Assembly (NCBI GenBank): GCA_035653615.1
Contig: DASRBN010000005.1
Coordinates: forward strand, 1 to 64,000
DNA length: 64,000 nucleotides
From: Ktedonobacteraceae bacterium
GTDB taxonomy: Bacteria; Chloroflexota; Ktedonobacteria; Ktedonobacterales; Ktedonobacteraceae
Reading direction: 5' to 3'
The notes beneath the pieces are model-generated. The model searched no databases and was not told the origin of the DNA. It worked only from the letters and a program-made list of their open reading frames with translations. The translations under genes were made by a program, and so were the position numbers. This document shows, in pieces, positions 52,136-61,184 of this stretch (the first letter of the stretch is position 1; each line of letters begins with the position of its first letter).

Positions 52136-54049
52136 GTGACTCCTTCAACTAAGGACAATCCTACTACATCTATGTCTACTAATTCTTGGAAAGCCAACTT
52201 GCGCATTTATATGCGTATCATCGCCCTGCTGCGACCCCACTGGCTCTACTCAACAGGTTCTGTTGTCTGCCTGGGCCTTGCAACCGGCTTTGGATTGATC
52301 GTCCCCTGGTTACTCGCGTGGATCATCGATAGAGGCTTCGCGGATGGACAAATCGGCCCCTTGCTGCTGGCCGCTGGCGCCATACTGGGAACCAGCGCCT
52401 TGCGTGGCCTCTTCGCCTATGGCCAGGGCTACCTCTCGCAGGCCGTATCAAGTCTCGTAGGCTATGACCTGCGTGACCAGTTGTATGACCACCTGCAAAG
52501 GCTCAGTTTCTCGTTCCATGACGAGTCAGAAACAGGACAGTTGATGTCGCGCCTCACCGTTGATATCGAGGCCGTGCGTAACTTTATCCCGCTCGGTTTG
52601 CTGCGCGGTCTGCTGGCAATAGTGACCTTCGGCGCCGTCAGCATCATCCTGTTCCGGCTTGACTGGCGCCTGGCCCTGGTCACAATGCTCTGCGTACCAG
52701 TCCTGGCGTTTCTCTCCTTCCAGGTTGCCCGCCGCCTGCGACCAATCTGGCTGGATGTGCAAAACGAAACCGGCGCGTTAGGTACTGTCATGCAGGAAAG
52801 CCTCAGCGGTGTGCGAGTCGTCAAAGCCTTCGCGCGTGAAAATTTCGAAATAGCGAAATATGAAAAGAAAAATCTTGAACTACGCGAACTTAATTTGAGC
52901 GCTATGCGGCTCTCGGCCTGGAATCAGCCATTAATGGTGCTCGCACTCAATGTCATCACTGTATTGATTGTCTGGATCGGCGGCGTTGCTACCATCGGCC
53001 ATCAACTCAGCCTCGGCACGCTGGTAGCCGTCACACAATACATTTTTCTGTTGAACACGCCTGTACGCACCTTCGGCTTCATGGTCACCTGGTTCATGCG
53101 CGGCCTCTCCGGCGGCACGCGCATCTTCAGCGTCATGGATACTGAACCCGCCATTGTTGATGCTCCAGGCGCGCTGGAACTACAAGATATACAGGGTCAC
53201 GTACAATTTGAGCATGTCTCTTTCGCCTATGGCAACGGTCGAGAAGTGCTGCACGATATCAATATTGATGCGCAGCCCGGTCAGATCATCGCTATTCTGG
53301 GTGCCACAGGCTCTGGGAAAAGTACGATTCTGCACCTGCTGCCCCGCTTTTATGACGTAACCGCCGGCCGTATCCTGGTCGATGGACACGATGTGCGCGA
53401 GGTAACGCAGGCCTCCCTGCGCCGCAATATCGGCCTGGTCTTGCAGGACGTCTTCCTTTTCAACGCCACCCTGCGCGACAACATCGCCTTTGGCCGTTTC
53501 GATGCCACGGACGAGGAGATCATCGCGGCGGCAAAGATTGCCCGCATCCACGATTTCGCCGCCAGCCTGCCCGATGGCTACGACACCTGGGTCGGCGAGC
53601 GCGGCGTCACGCTTTCAGGCGGCCAGAAGCAGCGCGTCGCCATCGCCCGTACCATTCTCCTGAACCCTCGTATCCTCGTCCTCGACGATTCGACCTCCAG
53701 CGTCGATATGGAGACCGAGTATCTGATCCAGCAGGCCCTGGATGCCGTCATGCGCGGGCGCACCTCGTTTGTCGTCGCCTCTCGCGTGCGCACCATCAAG
53801 CATGCCGACCAGATCATCGTGCTCGAAGCAGGCAGAATCATTGAACGCGGCACCCACGAGACCCTGTTAGCGCAAGGTGGAGCTTATGCCAGATTATACG
53901 ACTTGCAGCTGCGCGAGCAGGAAGAGTTTGAAGCACGCTTGTTAGCCTCCTCAGAGGATGAGGAACAGCGCGAGGAGGAAGATCAGGGTGCATTTGAACC
54001 CGGCGATCTCATACCCCCAACTGAGGAGCGAAGGGAGGTCACGCGATGA
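52136..54049 (+). CDS. ABC exporter half-transporter with degenerate ATPase site
   Basis: A 637-aa fused membrane/ATPase half of a heterodimeric type IV exporter. The first 340 residues carry six hydrophobic segments. The ATPase domain has Walker A GATGSGKST near 389-397, the intact signature LSGGQKQR near 492-499, and Walker B ILVLDDSTSSVD, in which the catalytic Glu is Asp. The switch region reads FVVASRVRTI, so the usual His is Ser. These two changes mark the degenerate site of heterodimers such as BmrC/BmrD and TM287/288. The start is GTG 52136, with GAAAGGAAAAC upstream. Its stop overlaps the partner gene by 4 bp. Drugs or lipids are typical substrates, but none can be assigned. Confidence 0.88.
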   Translation: MTPSTKDNPTTSMSTNSWKANLRIYMRIIALLRPHWLYSTGSVVCLGLATGFGLIVPWLLAWIIDRGFADGQIGPLLLAAGAILGTSALRGLFAYGQGYLSQAVSSLVGYDLRDQLYDHLQRLSFSFHDESETGQLMSRLTVDIEAVRNFIPLGLLRGLLAIVTFGAVSIILFRLDWRLALVTMLCVPVLAFLSFQVARRLRPIWLDVQNETGALGTVMQESLSGVRVVKAFARENFEIAKYEKKNLELRELNLSAMRLSAWNQPLMVLALNVITVLIVWIGGVATIGHQLSLGTLVAVTQYIFLLNTPVRTFGFMVTWFMRGLSGGTRIFSVMDTEPAIVDAPGALELQDIQGHVQFEHVSFAYGNGREVLHDINIDAQPGQIIAILGATGSGKSTILHLLPRFYDVTAGRILVDGHDVREVTQASLRRNIGLVLQDVFLFNATLRDNIAFGRFDATDEEIIAAAKIARIHDFAASLPDGYDTWVGERGVTLSGGQKQRVAIARTILLNPRILVLDDSTSSVDMETEYLIQQALDAVMRGRTSFVVASRVRTIKHADQIIVLEAGRIIERGTHETLLAQGGAYARLYDLQLREQEEFEARLLASSEDEEQREEEDQGAFEPGDLIPPTEERREVTR

Positions 54050-55881
54050 AGCTCAAAACCTACACTTCTTACCGTCAAAGCAAATTCTGGCAGGAGAATA
54101 CGCTCGAAAGGTCAGACGAGAACATCTCAGGCAACTTCGAGTGGAATCTCATCGCGCGCTTCGCCCCATACGTTGCGCGCCACAAACGCGCAACAATCGC
54201 CAGCGTCCTCTTAATGCTGGTGTACACGGCGCTCAACCTGGCAAATCCCTACCTGATCGGCGTGGCTATCGACAAATTCATTGGCCACAACGATTTAAGG
54301 GGCCTGGCCATCATCGGCATTGTTCTGCTGCTGGTCAATGTTGCCATGTGGCAGGCGCAATACTGGCAGGTCTGGTTTATGTCATGGGCCGGGCAGCAGG
54401 TACTCTATCGTCTCAGCTCCGATATGTTCGTGCATCTGCAAAAACTCTCGCTGGGCTTCTATGATCGCACGCAGGTCGGGCGTGTCATGTCGCGCCTGCA
54501 AAGCGACATCGATGTGCTGGAGTCGATGCTGAGTTCGGGATTGCTCTCCATGCTTGGCTCGTTGGTAGCGTTGGTCGGCATCATCGCGGCAATGCTGGCG
54601 ATGAACGCCCTCATGGCATTGCTCGCCTTTACAGTATTGCCCGTCATGATCGGTATCGCCGCCTTCTGGCAGCGTTTTGCCCAACGTTCCTTCCGCCGCA
54701 CGCGCGCTGCCATCTCCATGGTCAACGCTACCTTGCAGGAGAACATCTCCGGTATGCGCGTGATCCAGAGCCTGGTGCGCGAAGACCGCAACCGCGCGGA
54801 ATTCGACGAACTCAACTCCTATAACCGCGATACCAATCTCGAAGCCAGCCGTGTTGCCGCGCTCGTGTTGCCGCTCGTCGAAGTCGTAGCAGCTCTGGCA
54901 ATCGCCCTCACCGTCGTCTACGGTGGCATACAAATAGCGCATGGAGCGCTCACCGTCGGTACGCTCGTCGCTTTCACGCTCTACATCAACCGTTTCTTTG
55001 ATCCCATTCGTGATATCAGCCAGCAGTACACTCAGTTGCAGCGTGCCGGTGTCGCGGCAGAGCGCATTTTCCAGATTCTGGATATGCCCGTCGAAATTGT
55101 AGATAGGCCCGGTGCGCAAGACCTGCCACAGATAAAAGGCGATGTCGAGTTCCGCCACGTCAAATTTGGCTATATTCGTGATTTGCCTGTACTGCATGAT
55201 CTGAACCTGCACATCAAGGCCGGCCAGACCGTCGCTATTGTAGGACCTACGGGCGCTGGCAAAAGCACCATCGCCGGACTCATAGCCCGTTTCTACGACA
55301 TACAATCCGGTGCCATCTTGATCGATGGTCACGACATTCGCGACGTAACGCAGCGTTCCCTCCGCAGCCAGATCGGCGTAGTATTGCAGGAGCCATTCCT
55401 CTTCACCGGCACCATTCGCGACAACATCCGCTATGGTCGCCTCGAAGCCACCGACCAGGAGGTCATGGAAGCCGCTCAAGCCGTCGGCGTACACGATCTT
55501 ATCATCCAGCTTCCAGAAGGATACGATACCATTATTCGCGAGCGCGGGCGCAATCTCAGTGTAGGCCAGCGCCAGCTGATTTCATTCGCGCGCGCCCTAC
55601 TCGCCGACCCGCGCATCCTGATCCTGGATGAAGCCACCGCCAACATCGACACCTTTACCGAGGTGCTGGTGCAGCAGGGCCTGCGCCGTCTCCTCCATGG
55701 CCGCACCGCCCTGGTAATCGCGCACCGCCTCTCGACCATCAAAGGCGCGGACAATATCGTCGTACTCCAAAATGGTCGCATCGTTGAGCAGGGCACGCAC
55801 GCAGAGCTGCTACAACTCGACGGCATGTACGCTTCCTTATACGCCATGGGCTTCCGGCATACAATGAGCGAGACGAAGTGA
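54046..55881 (+). CDS. ABC exporter half-transporter, catalytic partner
   Basis: A 611-aa partner half-transporter. Six hydrophobic segments lie in the first 340 residues. Walker A GPTGAGKST is near 400-408, Walker B ILILDEATANID near 526-537 keeps the catalytic Glu, and VIAHRLSTI near 556-564 keeps the switch His. The signature is LSVGQRQL rather than LSGGQ. In the dimer the LSVGQ signature faces the degenerate Walker A/B of the partner, so one ATP site is doubly degenerate and the other is fully canonical. That is the expected asymmetric arrangement. It overlaps the first half-transporter by 4 bp and both are divergent from the WYL regulator. Confidence 0.9.
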   Translation: MKLKTYTSYRQSKFWQENTLERSDENISGNFEWNLIARFAPYVARHKRATIASVLLMLVYTALNLANPYLIGVAIDKFIGHNDLRGLAIIGIVLLLVNVAMWQAQYWQVWFMSWAGQQVLYRLSSDMFVHLQKLSLGFYDRTQVGRVMSRLQSDIDVLESMLSSGLLSMLGSLVALVGIIAAMLAMNALMALLAFTVLPVMIGIAAFWQRFAQRSFRRTRAAISMVNATLQENISGMRVIQSLVREDRNRAEFDELNSYNRDTNLEASRVAALVLPLVEVVAALAIALTVVYGGIQIAHGALTVGTLVAFTLYINRFFDPIRDISQQYTQLQRAGVAAERIFQILDMPVEIVDRPGAQDLPQIKGDVEFRHVKFGYIRDLPVLHDLNLHIKAGQTVAIVGPTGAGKSTIAGLIARFYDIQSGAILIDGHDIRDVTQRSLRSQIGVVLQEPFLFTGTIRDNIRYGRLEATDQEVMEAAQAVGVHDLIIQLPEGYDTIIRERGRNLSVGQRQLISFARALLADPRILILDEATANIDTFTEVLVQQGLRRLLHGRTALVIAHRLSTIKGADNIVVLQNGRIVEQGTHAELLQLDGMYASLYAMGFRHTMSETK

Positions 55882-56190
55882 GGTAAGTCGATTACTGCCT
55901 GCCTGTTGTCTGTCCTTGCTTGAAACATCTATCTGATCAGTTTAACTGTTTTAATTGGTGAAAGGTACCGTTGTTTCGCCCATAATCAGCAAGTCGGGAC
56001 TCAAGAGGGGTGGCAAGTGGGAACGCGGTCAATGCCAATTTTAAGGCTTGTCTTAAGCAGACCCTGACGAGAGGAAACCTCGCCCTTGACGAAGCACTGG
56101 AGCCGCATCTGTCGAAAGAAGAGGAATTGGGTGATTCAGATGTGCTAACTCTTCTTCATCAGAAGTTTATCATTACTGCTCTATCAATCT

Positions 56191-56236
56191 GTCAATGGTG
56201 TATTTATTTTTGATCAAAAATAAATACACCATTGAC
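56191..56236. repeat. Perfect 46-bp palindrome overlapping a promoter
   Basis: Two 23-bp arms (56191-56213 and 56214-56236) with no mismatch and no loop. It begins GTCAATGGTGTATTT and its right arm ends CACCATTGAC. The final bases are part of the -35 hexamer of the promoter at 56232-56260. It could be an operator for a dimeric regulator or a terminator-like hairpin. Confidence 0.95.
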
Positions 56237-56260
56237 AAATTGTTAACGATGTGTTATATT
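56232..56260 (+). promoter_or_regulatory. Strong promoter downstream of the palindrome
   Basis: TTGACA (56232-56237), a 17-bp spacer, TATATT (56255-56260). It should transcribe the leader 56270-56495 and the 65-aa membrane protein. Confidence 0.75.
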
Positions 56261-56279
56261 TTTATTGCAAAATGTAATG

Positions 56280-56390
56280 AGTGGGGAGTACCCACTACCA
56301 ATGCGATCAAATAGGCTCGTAGAGTCATTGATGACGCCGGGATGCCAGCCACATAGCTTGCCGGTTCGCTTTATACCATTGAGCTTTGTT
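56280..56390 (+). ncRNA. Possible structured leader RNA, family not assigned
   Basis: AGTGGG/CCCACT forms a small hairpin with loop GAGTA, and CAATG near 56300 can pair with CATTG near 56328 or near 56380. The GGGGAGTA part resembles one loop of the yybP-ykoY manganese riboswitch, but the other conserved parts do not align convincingly. It lies between a strong promoter and a small membrane protein gene. Confidence 0.35.
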
Positions 56391-56495
56391 GAAAATTGAT
56401 ACTTGTTAGCATTAAAAATAGCGCAATATATTAACTTGAATATTGCTGTAGTTCTATCTCTGCCTTGGCAAAAAGATAGAAAGAGGGAAATCACT

Positions 56496-56693
56496 ATGCT
56501 AAACCCAATGCAAAACCCAAACTCCTTCGACCAACAGATCTTGATAGAGCGGCATCGGGAACGGTTGATGCTTGATCTTGCGCCAGATAAACGCCGCGGA
56601 AGCTGGAAGATAACCGTACTTGTTATCCTCTTTACAGTGGTGGTAGTGGGTGTACTCTTAATTGCAATCCTGCTTTTAGGAACTTCTCATTAG
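56496..56693 (+). CDS. 65-aa single-pass membrane protein
   Basis: A small protein with a 38-residue charged N-terminus (MLNPMQNPNSFDQQIL, then Arg/Glu-rich) and one hydrophobic segment, VLVILFTVVVVGVLLIAILL, close to the C-terminus. The ATG at 56496 has AGAGGGAAA upstream; the longer frame from 56403 lies in the leader. The predicted orientation is cytoplasmic N-terminus, by the positive residues (KRRGSWK) before the helix. The next gene, an FtsX-type permease, starts 104 bp downstream on the same strand. It may be a small partner of the permease, but that is inferred from position only. No family is recognised. Confidence 0.6.
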   Translation: MLNPMQNPNSFDQQILIERHRERLMLDLAPDKRRGSWKITVLVILFTVVVVGVLLIAILLLGTSH

Positions 56694-56796
56694 TTATGTA
56701 GTCACGATTCCTCTAGCCTACAAGGCTCTCAAGTACTACTACTTTTTTCGTAAAGTCACTTCATCCAGGACCATTGCTCTAAGAAAAGAGTTTGTA

Positions 56797-59700
56797 ATGG
56801 CACGTCCAACTAACCGGTTGCTGCGCCGTGGTGGCTTAACCGCACCACTCCCGATTCTGACATTGGCGCTCTGGCAGTTGCGTCAGACATGGCGCTTACT
56901 CCTCGTCACCGGGGCAGGTATCATCGTCGCAGTCGTGCTTGTCTGTGCGGTGCCACTTTATGCACAAGTTGCTATGAGTGCGGGTCTACGCAACACACTC
57001 GGCTCATCATCAACCGGGCCGTATGTCATTGTACATGGTACTGCCGGAACGCTCTCCCGGCAATCGATCCAGAACGTTGGACAGCAACTCGACCAGGTCA
57101 TACACAAATACCTGGAGCAATATATCGATGCTCCCCAACAATTTTCCGTCCAGAATTCCCTTGTGCATCTCGTGCGGACGACCGGCCTGGGAGGGAAGAT
57201 TCTATTGACTCCCTCACATGACCAGGTAGCGCTGATAGGCTCTTCAATGCCGCAAGCTGCATCTCATGTAAAAATTGTGCAGGGGCATCTTCCTCAGGCG
57301 CTTTCTCAACGCATCGAGGTCGCTGTCACGCCGCAGACCGCTTCCATCCTGCATGCCACACTGGGATCAACTATTTACGTGCAGCTCGGCTTTTACATAT
57401 ATCTACCACAAGCCACAACCGGGCAAAGGATCCTGATCAACCTGCCCTTATACATCGTTGGTCTCTTCACTCTTCCAGAGAGGAATGACCCGTTCTGGCA
57501 TGGTGAAACCTTTCAAGCCGGGCCGCTTTCGCTGCCATCGGGATCAGGGGAGCCTCCAACACGCTATCCGGTACTCGTCTCCAACGATAATTACCTCTCT
57601 GTGCTGGATCGCACGTTGAGTACAAATATACCGGCGAATGCGATCGCATTCCCGGCGATCCTCAATACACCACTCGAATTATTTTGGTATTATCCGCTCG
57701 ACGCCTCACGCTTTGATGTCAATAAGCTAAATGACCTGGCCAATAGCCTCATTATTGCGCTGGATAACCTCTCGAGCAGGTCGGTCGATCCTCCTTTTGT
57801 AGGCAGGACCTCGGCCATTGGCCCTCTCGATGTAATAACAAACTACCGTAACCGCATTGCAGTAGTGCGCATACCCCTGATGAGTCTTGCCTATCTGATT
57901 GGTGCCCTGGTGTTGTTCTTTGTCAGCTTGATGACTGGCCTGCTAGTAGATTGCCAGTCGGAGGCCATTGCGTTGCTACGCAGTCGCGGAGCCAGCCGTA
58001 GCCAAATCTTCGCCTCATTAATGATGCAGTGCATAGCTGTGGGCTTGATTGCACTCATTGTGGGGCCTCTGCTGGCAATTGCTTCCACCCGATTCCTGGC
58101 GTTGGGTACACTGACCTTGCCCGATCAAGGCGCGATCAACCTGGTTACGAATAATGTGGCACAGGTAGCGTGGGGACTGCGCTGGTCGGCCCTGGTGACG
58201 GTAGGAGCTGGTGTACTCGCCATGATCATTTCGATTGGGCAGGCTATTCGCGTGGGTGCGCTGGCTCTGCGCCGCGAGTCTGCTCGCTCGACGTATCGAC
58301 CTCTCTGGCAGCGCATGCGCCTGGATGTCATGGCAGCTATAATCGCGCTGGTTGCCTATGGCTTCTCGTTGTATGTGACAGATGCGGGCGTGCTTGATAC
58401 GCGCGTGAGTGTGCTGGTATTGCCAGCAGTAACTGTAGAGGGGGCGCTCTTCTTGTTATTGGGGGGTGTGCTGCTCATGTCGCGGCTTTTCCCACTCGTC
58501 TTGCACCTTGCTTCATGGTTAGCCTCGCGCTGCCGCGGTGCCACATCCATGCTGGCACTGGCACAGATGGCCCGTACGCCGCGCCAAATGCTGCGCATAA
58601 CTATGCTGCTAGCACTCGCCATCGCTTTCAGCATCTTTACCCTATCGTTCACCGCTTCGCAGGCGCAGCGCATTCCTGACCTGGCGGCCTACGAGGTAGG
58701 GTCTGATTTCAGCGGAGCGTTCCAGTTAGACAGCTTCGCCAGCTTTGATTCCTGGATACAACAGGAGGCTGTGTACCGTCACATTCCAGGAGTCACCTCG
58801 GCTACCATCGGCTATGTCAACTTTATACCAGCCTCGCAGAATACGATAAATGTGGACCTGCGAGCAGTGGATGCTGCTACCTATGCCCAGACTACAATCT
58901 GGATGGCCCACGACTCGCCGCAATCCGTTACATCACTCATGGCGCAACTGATAGCGCATCGAGCTATGGCAAATTCAGGCAACGCAGTTCCGGCCATTAT
59001 TGATGCCGCGATGCAGAACCTGTTGCGCCTATCGATTGGTTCGCATTTCACCATAAACAACGTGAATGACCCGGTCAACATGGTAGTGATTGCCGAGGTT
59101 GACCATATTCCAACAGTAAATGATACCACCGAAGTCGGCGGAACGAGCGATACTGCCTCCTTTGGCGGCGTGCTGGTGGACTACGCGAGCTATGACAGCT
59201 ATTCAAAGAAAGTCAATAGCGTGGGTATCACAGCAACCAACATATGGCTGCGGACACGTAATGACGCTGCATCGCTGGCAAGTGTACGAGCAGCTCTGAG
59301 TAAGGGAATGATGCAATTGGAGAGCATCAACGACCGCCGCGCCATCATCGAAAATCTGAATACCGACCCGCTCTATTTAGCGCTCATAGGTGTGCTGATC
59401 ATAGCAGCAACAACAGCATTACTATTGGCTGTTGTAGGCAATCTGGTGCTTTCATGGCTGAGTGCGCGCAGCCGCCTGGGGAACTTTGCCATCATGCGTG
59501 CCCTGGGCAGTACACCACGCCAGGTAACAGGCGTACTGATTTGGGAGCAAAGCATCGTCTATGCCACAGCCATCGTACCAGGTGTTGCTTTTGGTGTACT
59601 CTTTTCTATAATAGCCTTGCCCGCCTTAGTTTTCACGAGTGTTGTTACCACCAGCGGTAGCGGTCCGCTCAGCGCAGGACAGTTTTACATCATGCAGGAT

Positions 59701-59850
59701 GTGCCACCGGTACAAGTGGTGCTACCCATCTCGCTAATAAGTATAGCCCTGGGAATTCTTCTAGTTATATGTGTAATTGCCCTTGGTATAATGGTGCGCG
59801 TCGTCTCACGTTCATCCGTTGGCCAGGCATTGCGACTGAGCGAGGATTAG
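56797..59850 (+). CDS. FtsX/MacB-type ABC transporter permease, large
   Basis: A 1017-aa membrane protein with two FtsX-like permease modules. The first hydrophobic segment is near residues 34-55, followed by a 300-residue extracytoplasmic domain. Three helices follow near 355-480, with the motif ALLRSRGASRSQIFASLMMQC. Two further helices lie near 505-570, and a second large extracytoplasmic domain extends to about 850. The final helices have ALLLAVVGNLVLSWLSARSR and FAIMRALGSTPRQVTGVL. The last is the conserved cytoplasmic coupling motif. No ATPase gene lies adjacent. In other bacteria such permeases export lipoproteins, peptides or antibiotics, or work as mechanotransmitters. The start ATG has only a weak ribosome site. 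Confidence 0.85.
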   Translation: MARPTNRLLRRGGLTAPLPILTLALWQLRQTWRLLLVTGAGIIVAVVLVCAVPLYAQVAMSAGLRNTLGSSSTGPYVIVHGTAGTLSRQSIQNVGQQLDQVIHKYLEQYIDAPQQFSVQNSLVHLVRTTGLGGKILLTPSHDQVALIGSSMPQAASHVKIVQGHLPQALSQRIEVAVTPQTASILHATLGSTIYVQLGFYIYLPQATTGQRILINLPLYIVGLFTLPERNDPFWHGETFQAGPLSLPSGSGEPPTRYPVLVSNDNYLSVLDRTLSTNIPANAIAFPAILNTPLELFWYYPLDASRFDVNKLNDLANSLIIALDNLSSRSVDPPFVGRTSAIGPLDVITNYRNRIAVVRIPLMSLAYLIGALVLFFVSLMTGLLVDCQSEAIALLRSRGASRSQIFASLMMQCIAVGLIALIVGPLLAIASTRFLALGTLTLPDQGAINLVTNNVAQVAWGLRWSALVTVGAGVLAMIISIGQAIRVGALALRRESARSTYRPLWQRMRLDVMAAIIALVAYGFSLYVTDAGVLDTRVSVLVLPAVTVEGALFLLLGGVLLMSRLFPLVLHLASWLASRCRGATSMLALAQMARTPRQMLRITMLLALAIAFSIFTLSFTASQAQRIPDLAAYEVGSDFSGAFQLDSFASFDSWIQQEAVYRHIPGVTSATIGYVNFIPASQNTINVDLRAVDAATYAQTTIWMAHDSPQSVTSLMAQLIAHRAMANSGNAVPAIIDAAMQNLLRLSIGSHFTINNVNDPVNMVVIAEVDHIPTVNDTTEVGGTSDTASFGGVLVDYASYDSYSKKVNSVGITATNIWLRTRNDAASLASVRAALSKGMMQLESINDRRAIIENLNTDPLYLALIGVLIIAATTALLLAVVGNLVLSWLSARSRLGNFAIMRALGSTPRQVTGVLIWEQSIVYATAIVPGVAFGVLFSIIALPALVFTSVVTTSGSGPLSAGQFYIMQDVPPVQVVLPISLISIALGILLVICVIALGIMVRVVSRSSVGQALRLSED

Positions 59851-59946
59851 GCCTATTGTCATCATCCTGGCCATGTGCGACCCTACCCTCGACGAACAAA
59901 AACCACTCAATCACGAAAAGCGTGGGACGCCATTTCCTAAAATAAA

Positions 59947-60993
59947 TTACGCTCTTGCGCACGCAATCACATCCGCCAGCAATCCCTGTCCCGTCTGCAT
60001 AGCCCCTGCGCCCGGTCCAATAATCGTCACCTCTGAAAGCGTATCGGTCTGGATCGAGATCGCATTCATCACACCATCAACGCGGGCAAGCGGATCGCTC
60101 AAAGGCAAAGCAACCGGCTCAACGCAGGCCTCCAGGGAATTTGCCTTGCCATTCTCATTAGTAAGCAGGCGTAACGAAGCCACCAGCTTAATTCTTTGTC
60201 CCTGTTCCGTGGCATGCCGCACCTGCTCGTGCGTAATCGTGGTAATGCCCTGCCGCGCGACCTCACCGGGCTTGAGCGAGCGCCCGAATACAAGCGCCGC
60301 CAGAATAAGCGTCTTGGCCGCGGCATCATACCCCTCGACATCGGCAGTAGGGTCTGTCTCAGCGTATCCCCGTGCCTGCGCGTCCGCCAGAACCTCGGCG
60401 TAATCCCGGCCCGTTGCCATCGCGCTCAAAATATAGTTCGTCGTGCCATTGAGGATACCCCGAATGGATTGCACCCGTGCGCCTGCCATACCTTCACATA
60501 TCGTACTCAGAACCGGTGTACCCGCCATCACCGACGCTTCCATACGCAGTTGCACGGCATGCTGGCGTGCCAATTCAAGCAGTTCAAGGCCAGCGAGCGC
60601 AGCAGGCCCCTTGTTCGCGGTCACCACATGCATCCCCTGTGATAGCGCGGCCCGTATATGGCTCATGCCCGGTTCCGCGTCCCGCAAATTAGTAGGCGTT
60701 GCCTCCACCAGCACATCCGCATCTATGGCACGCAGTCCCTCTAATGGGTTCGTCCACTGCACGATTCCTGGATAGCTCATCAATGGTTGCTTCGAGGCTG
60801 CAAGTGCCAGCAACGTTTCTAAATCCAGCCCATCTTCCCGATACATAAAGCCGTGACGAGCATTTGCCACACCCACAAGAGTAATATCAAGATCATATTG
60901 CTGCCTCAGCAGATATTGTTTGTCGGAGAGCAAACGGGCAAATCCCTGGCCCACAACGCCAAAACCTATCAAGACGAGTCGCACATGTTTCAT
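59947..60993 (-). CDS. hom: Homoserine dehydrogenase
   Basis: NAD(P)-dependent reduction of aspartate semialdehyde to homoserine, the branch point to methionine and threonine; 348 aa. RLVLIGFGVVGQGFARLLSD near 5-24 binds the cofactor. ATPTNLRDAEPG and VVTANKGPAALA near 122-133 precede the catalytic domain. GILNGTTNYILSAMATG near 182-198 and DPTADVEGYDAAAKTLILA near 217-235 hold the substrate-binding Glu/Asp and the catalytic Lys. There is no C-terminal ACT domain, so it is the short form, as in some thermophiles and archaea. The nearby metX and metY genes use its product. It is convergent with the FtsX permease and about 190 bp divergent from the next gene. Confidence 0.92.
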   Translation of the reverse strand: MKHVRLVLIGFGVVGQGFARLLSDKQYLLRQQYDLDITLVGVANARHGFMYREDGLDLETLLALAASKQPLMSYPGIVQWTNPLEGLRAIDADVLVEATPTNLRDAEPGMSHIRAALSQGMHVVTANKGPAALAGLELLELARQHAVQLRMEASVMAGTPVLSTICEGMAGARVQSIRGILNGTTNYILSAMATGRDYAEVLADAQARGYAETDPTADVEGYDAAAKTLILAALVFGRSLKPGEVARQGITTITHEQVRHATEQGQRIKLVASLRLLTNENGKANSLEACVEPVALPLSDPLARVDGVMNAISIQTDTLSEVTIIGPGAGAMQTGQGLLADVIACARA

Positions 60994-61184
60994 ATAGCGG
61001 AACGCTTCCTTTGGTTAGAAATAGAACAGATCGTTGGTAGCCATTTTAACATGCTCTTGCTATCGGATGCCATCTCGAATCAGGAAAACGAACAGCTCAG
61101 GGCGCTTGCTCTTGTCACCGGCCTTGCTCTGGAGTACAATAGCCAGAAAAGGGTCTCGGCACGCGCCGGGGAAGGAGATCGGCG

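Noticed and set aside
56010-56213. A 67-codon frame ahead of the palindrome
   Set aside because: It ends inside the palindrome, has no recognisable domain, and its GTG start has no clear ribosome site.
56280-56390. A yybP-ykoY manganese riboswitch call
   Set aside because: Only the GGGGAGTA element fits. The second conserved loop and the spacing do not align, and the downstream genes are not typical manganese exporters, so it is kept only as an unassigned leader.
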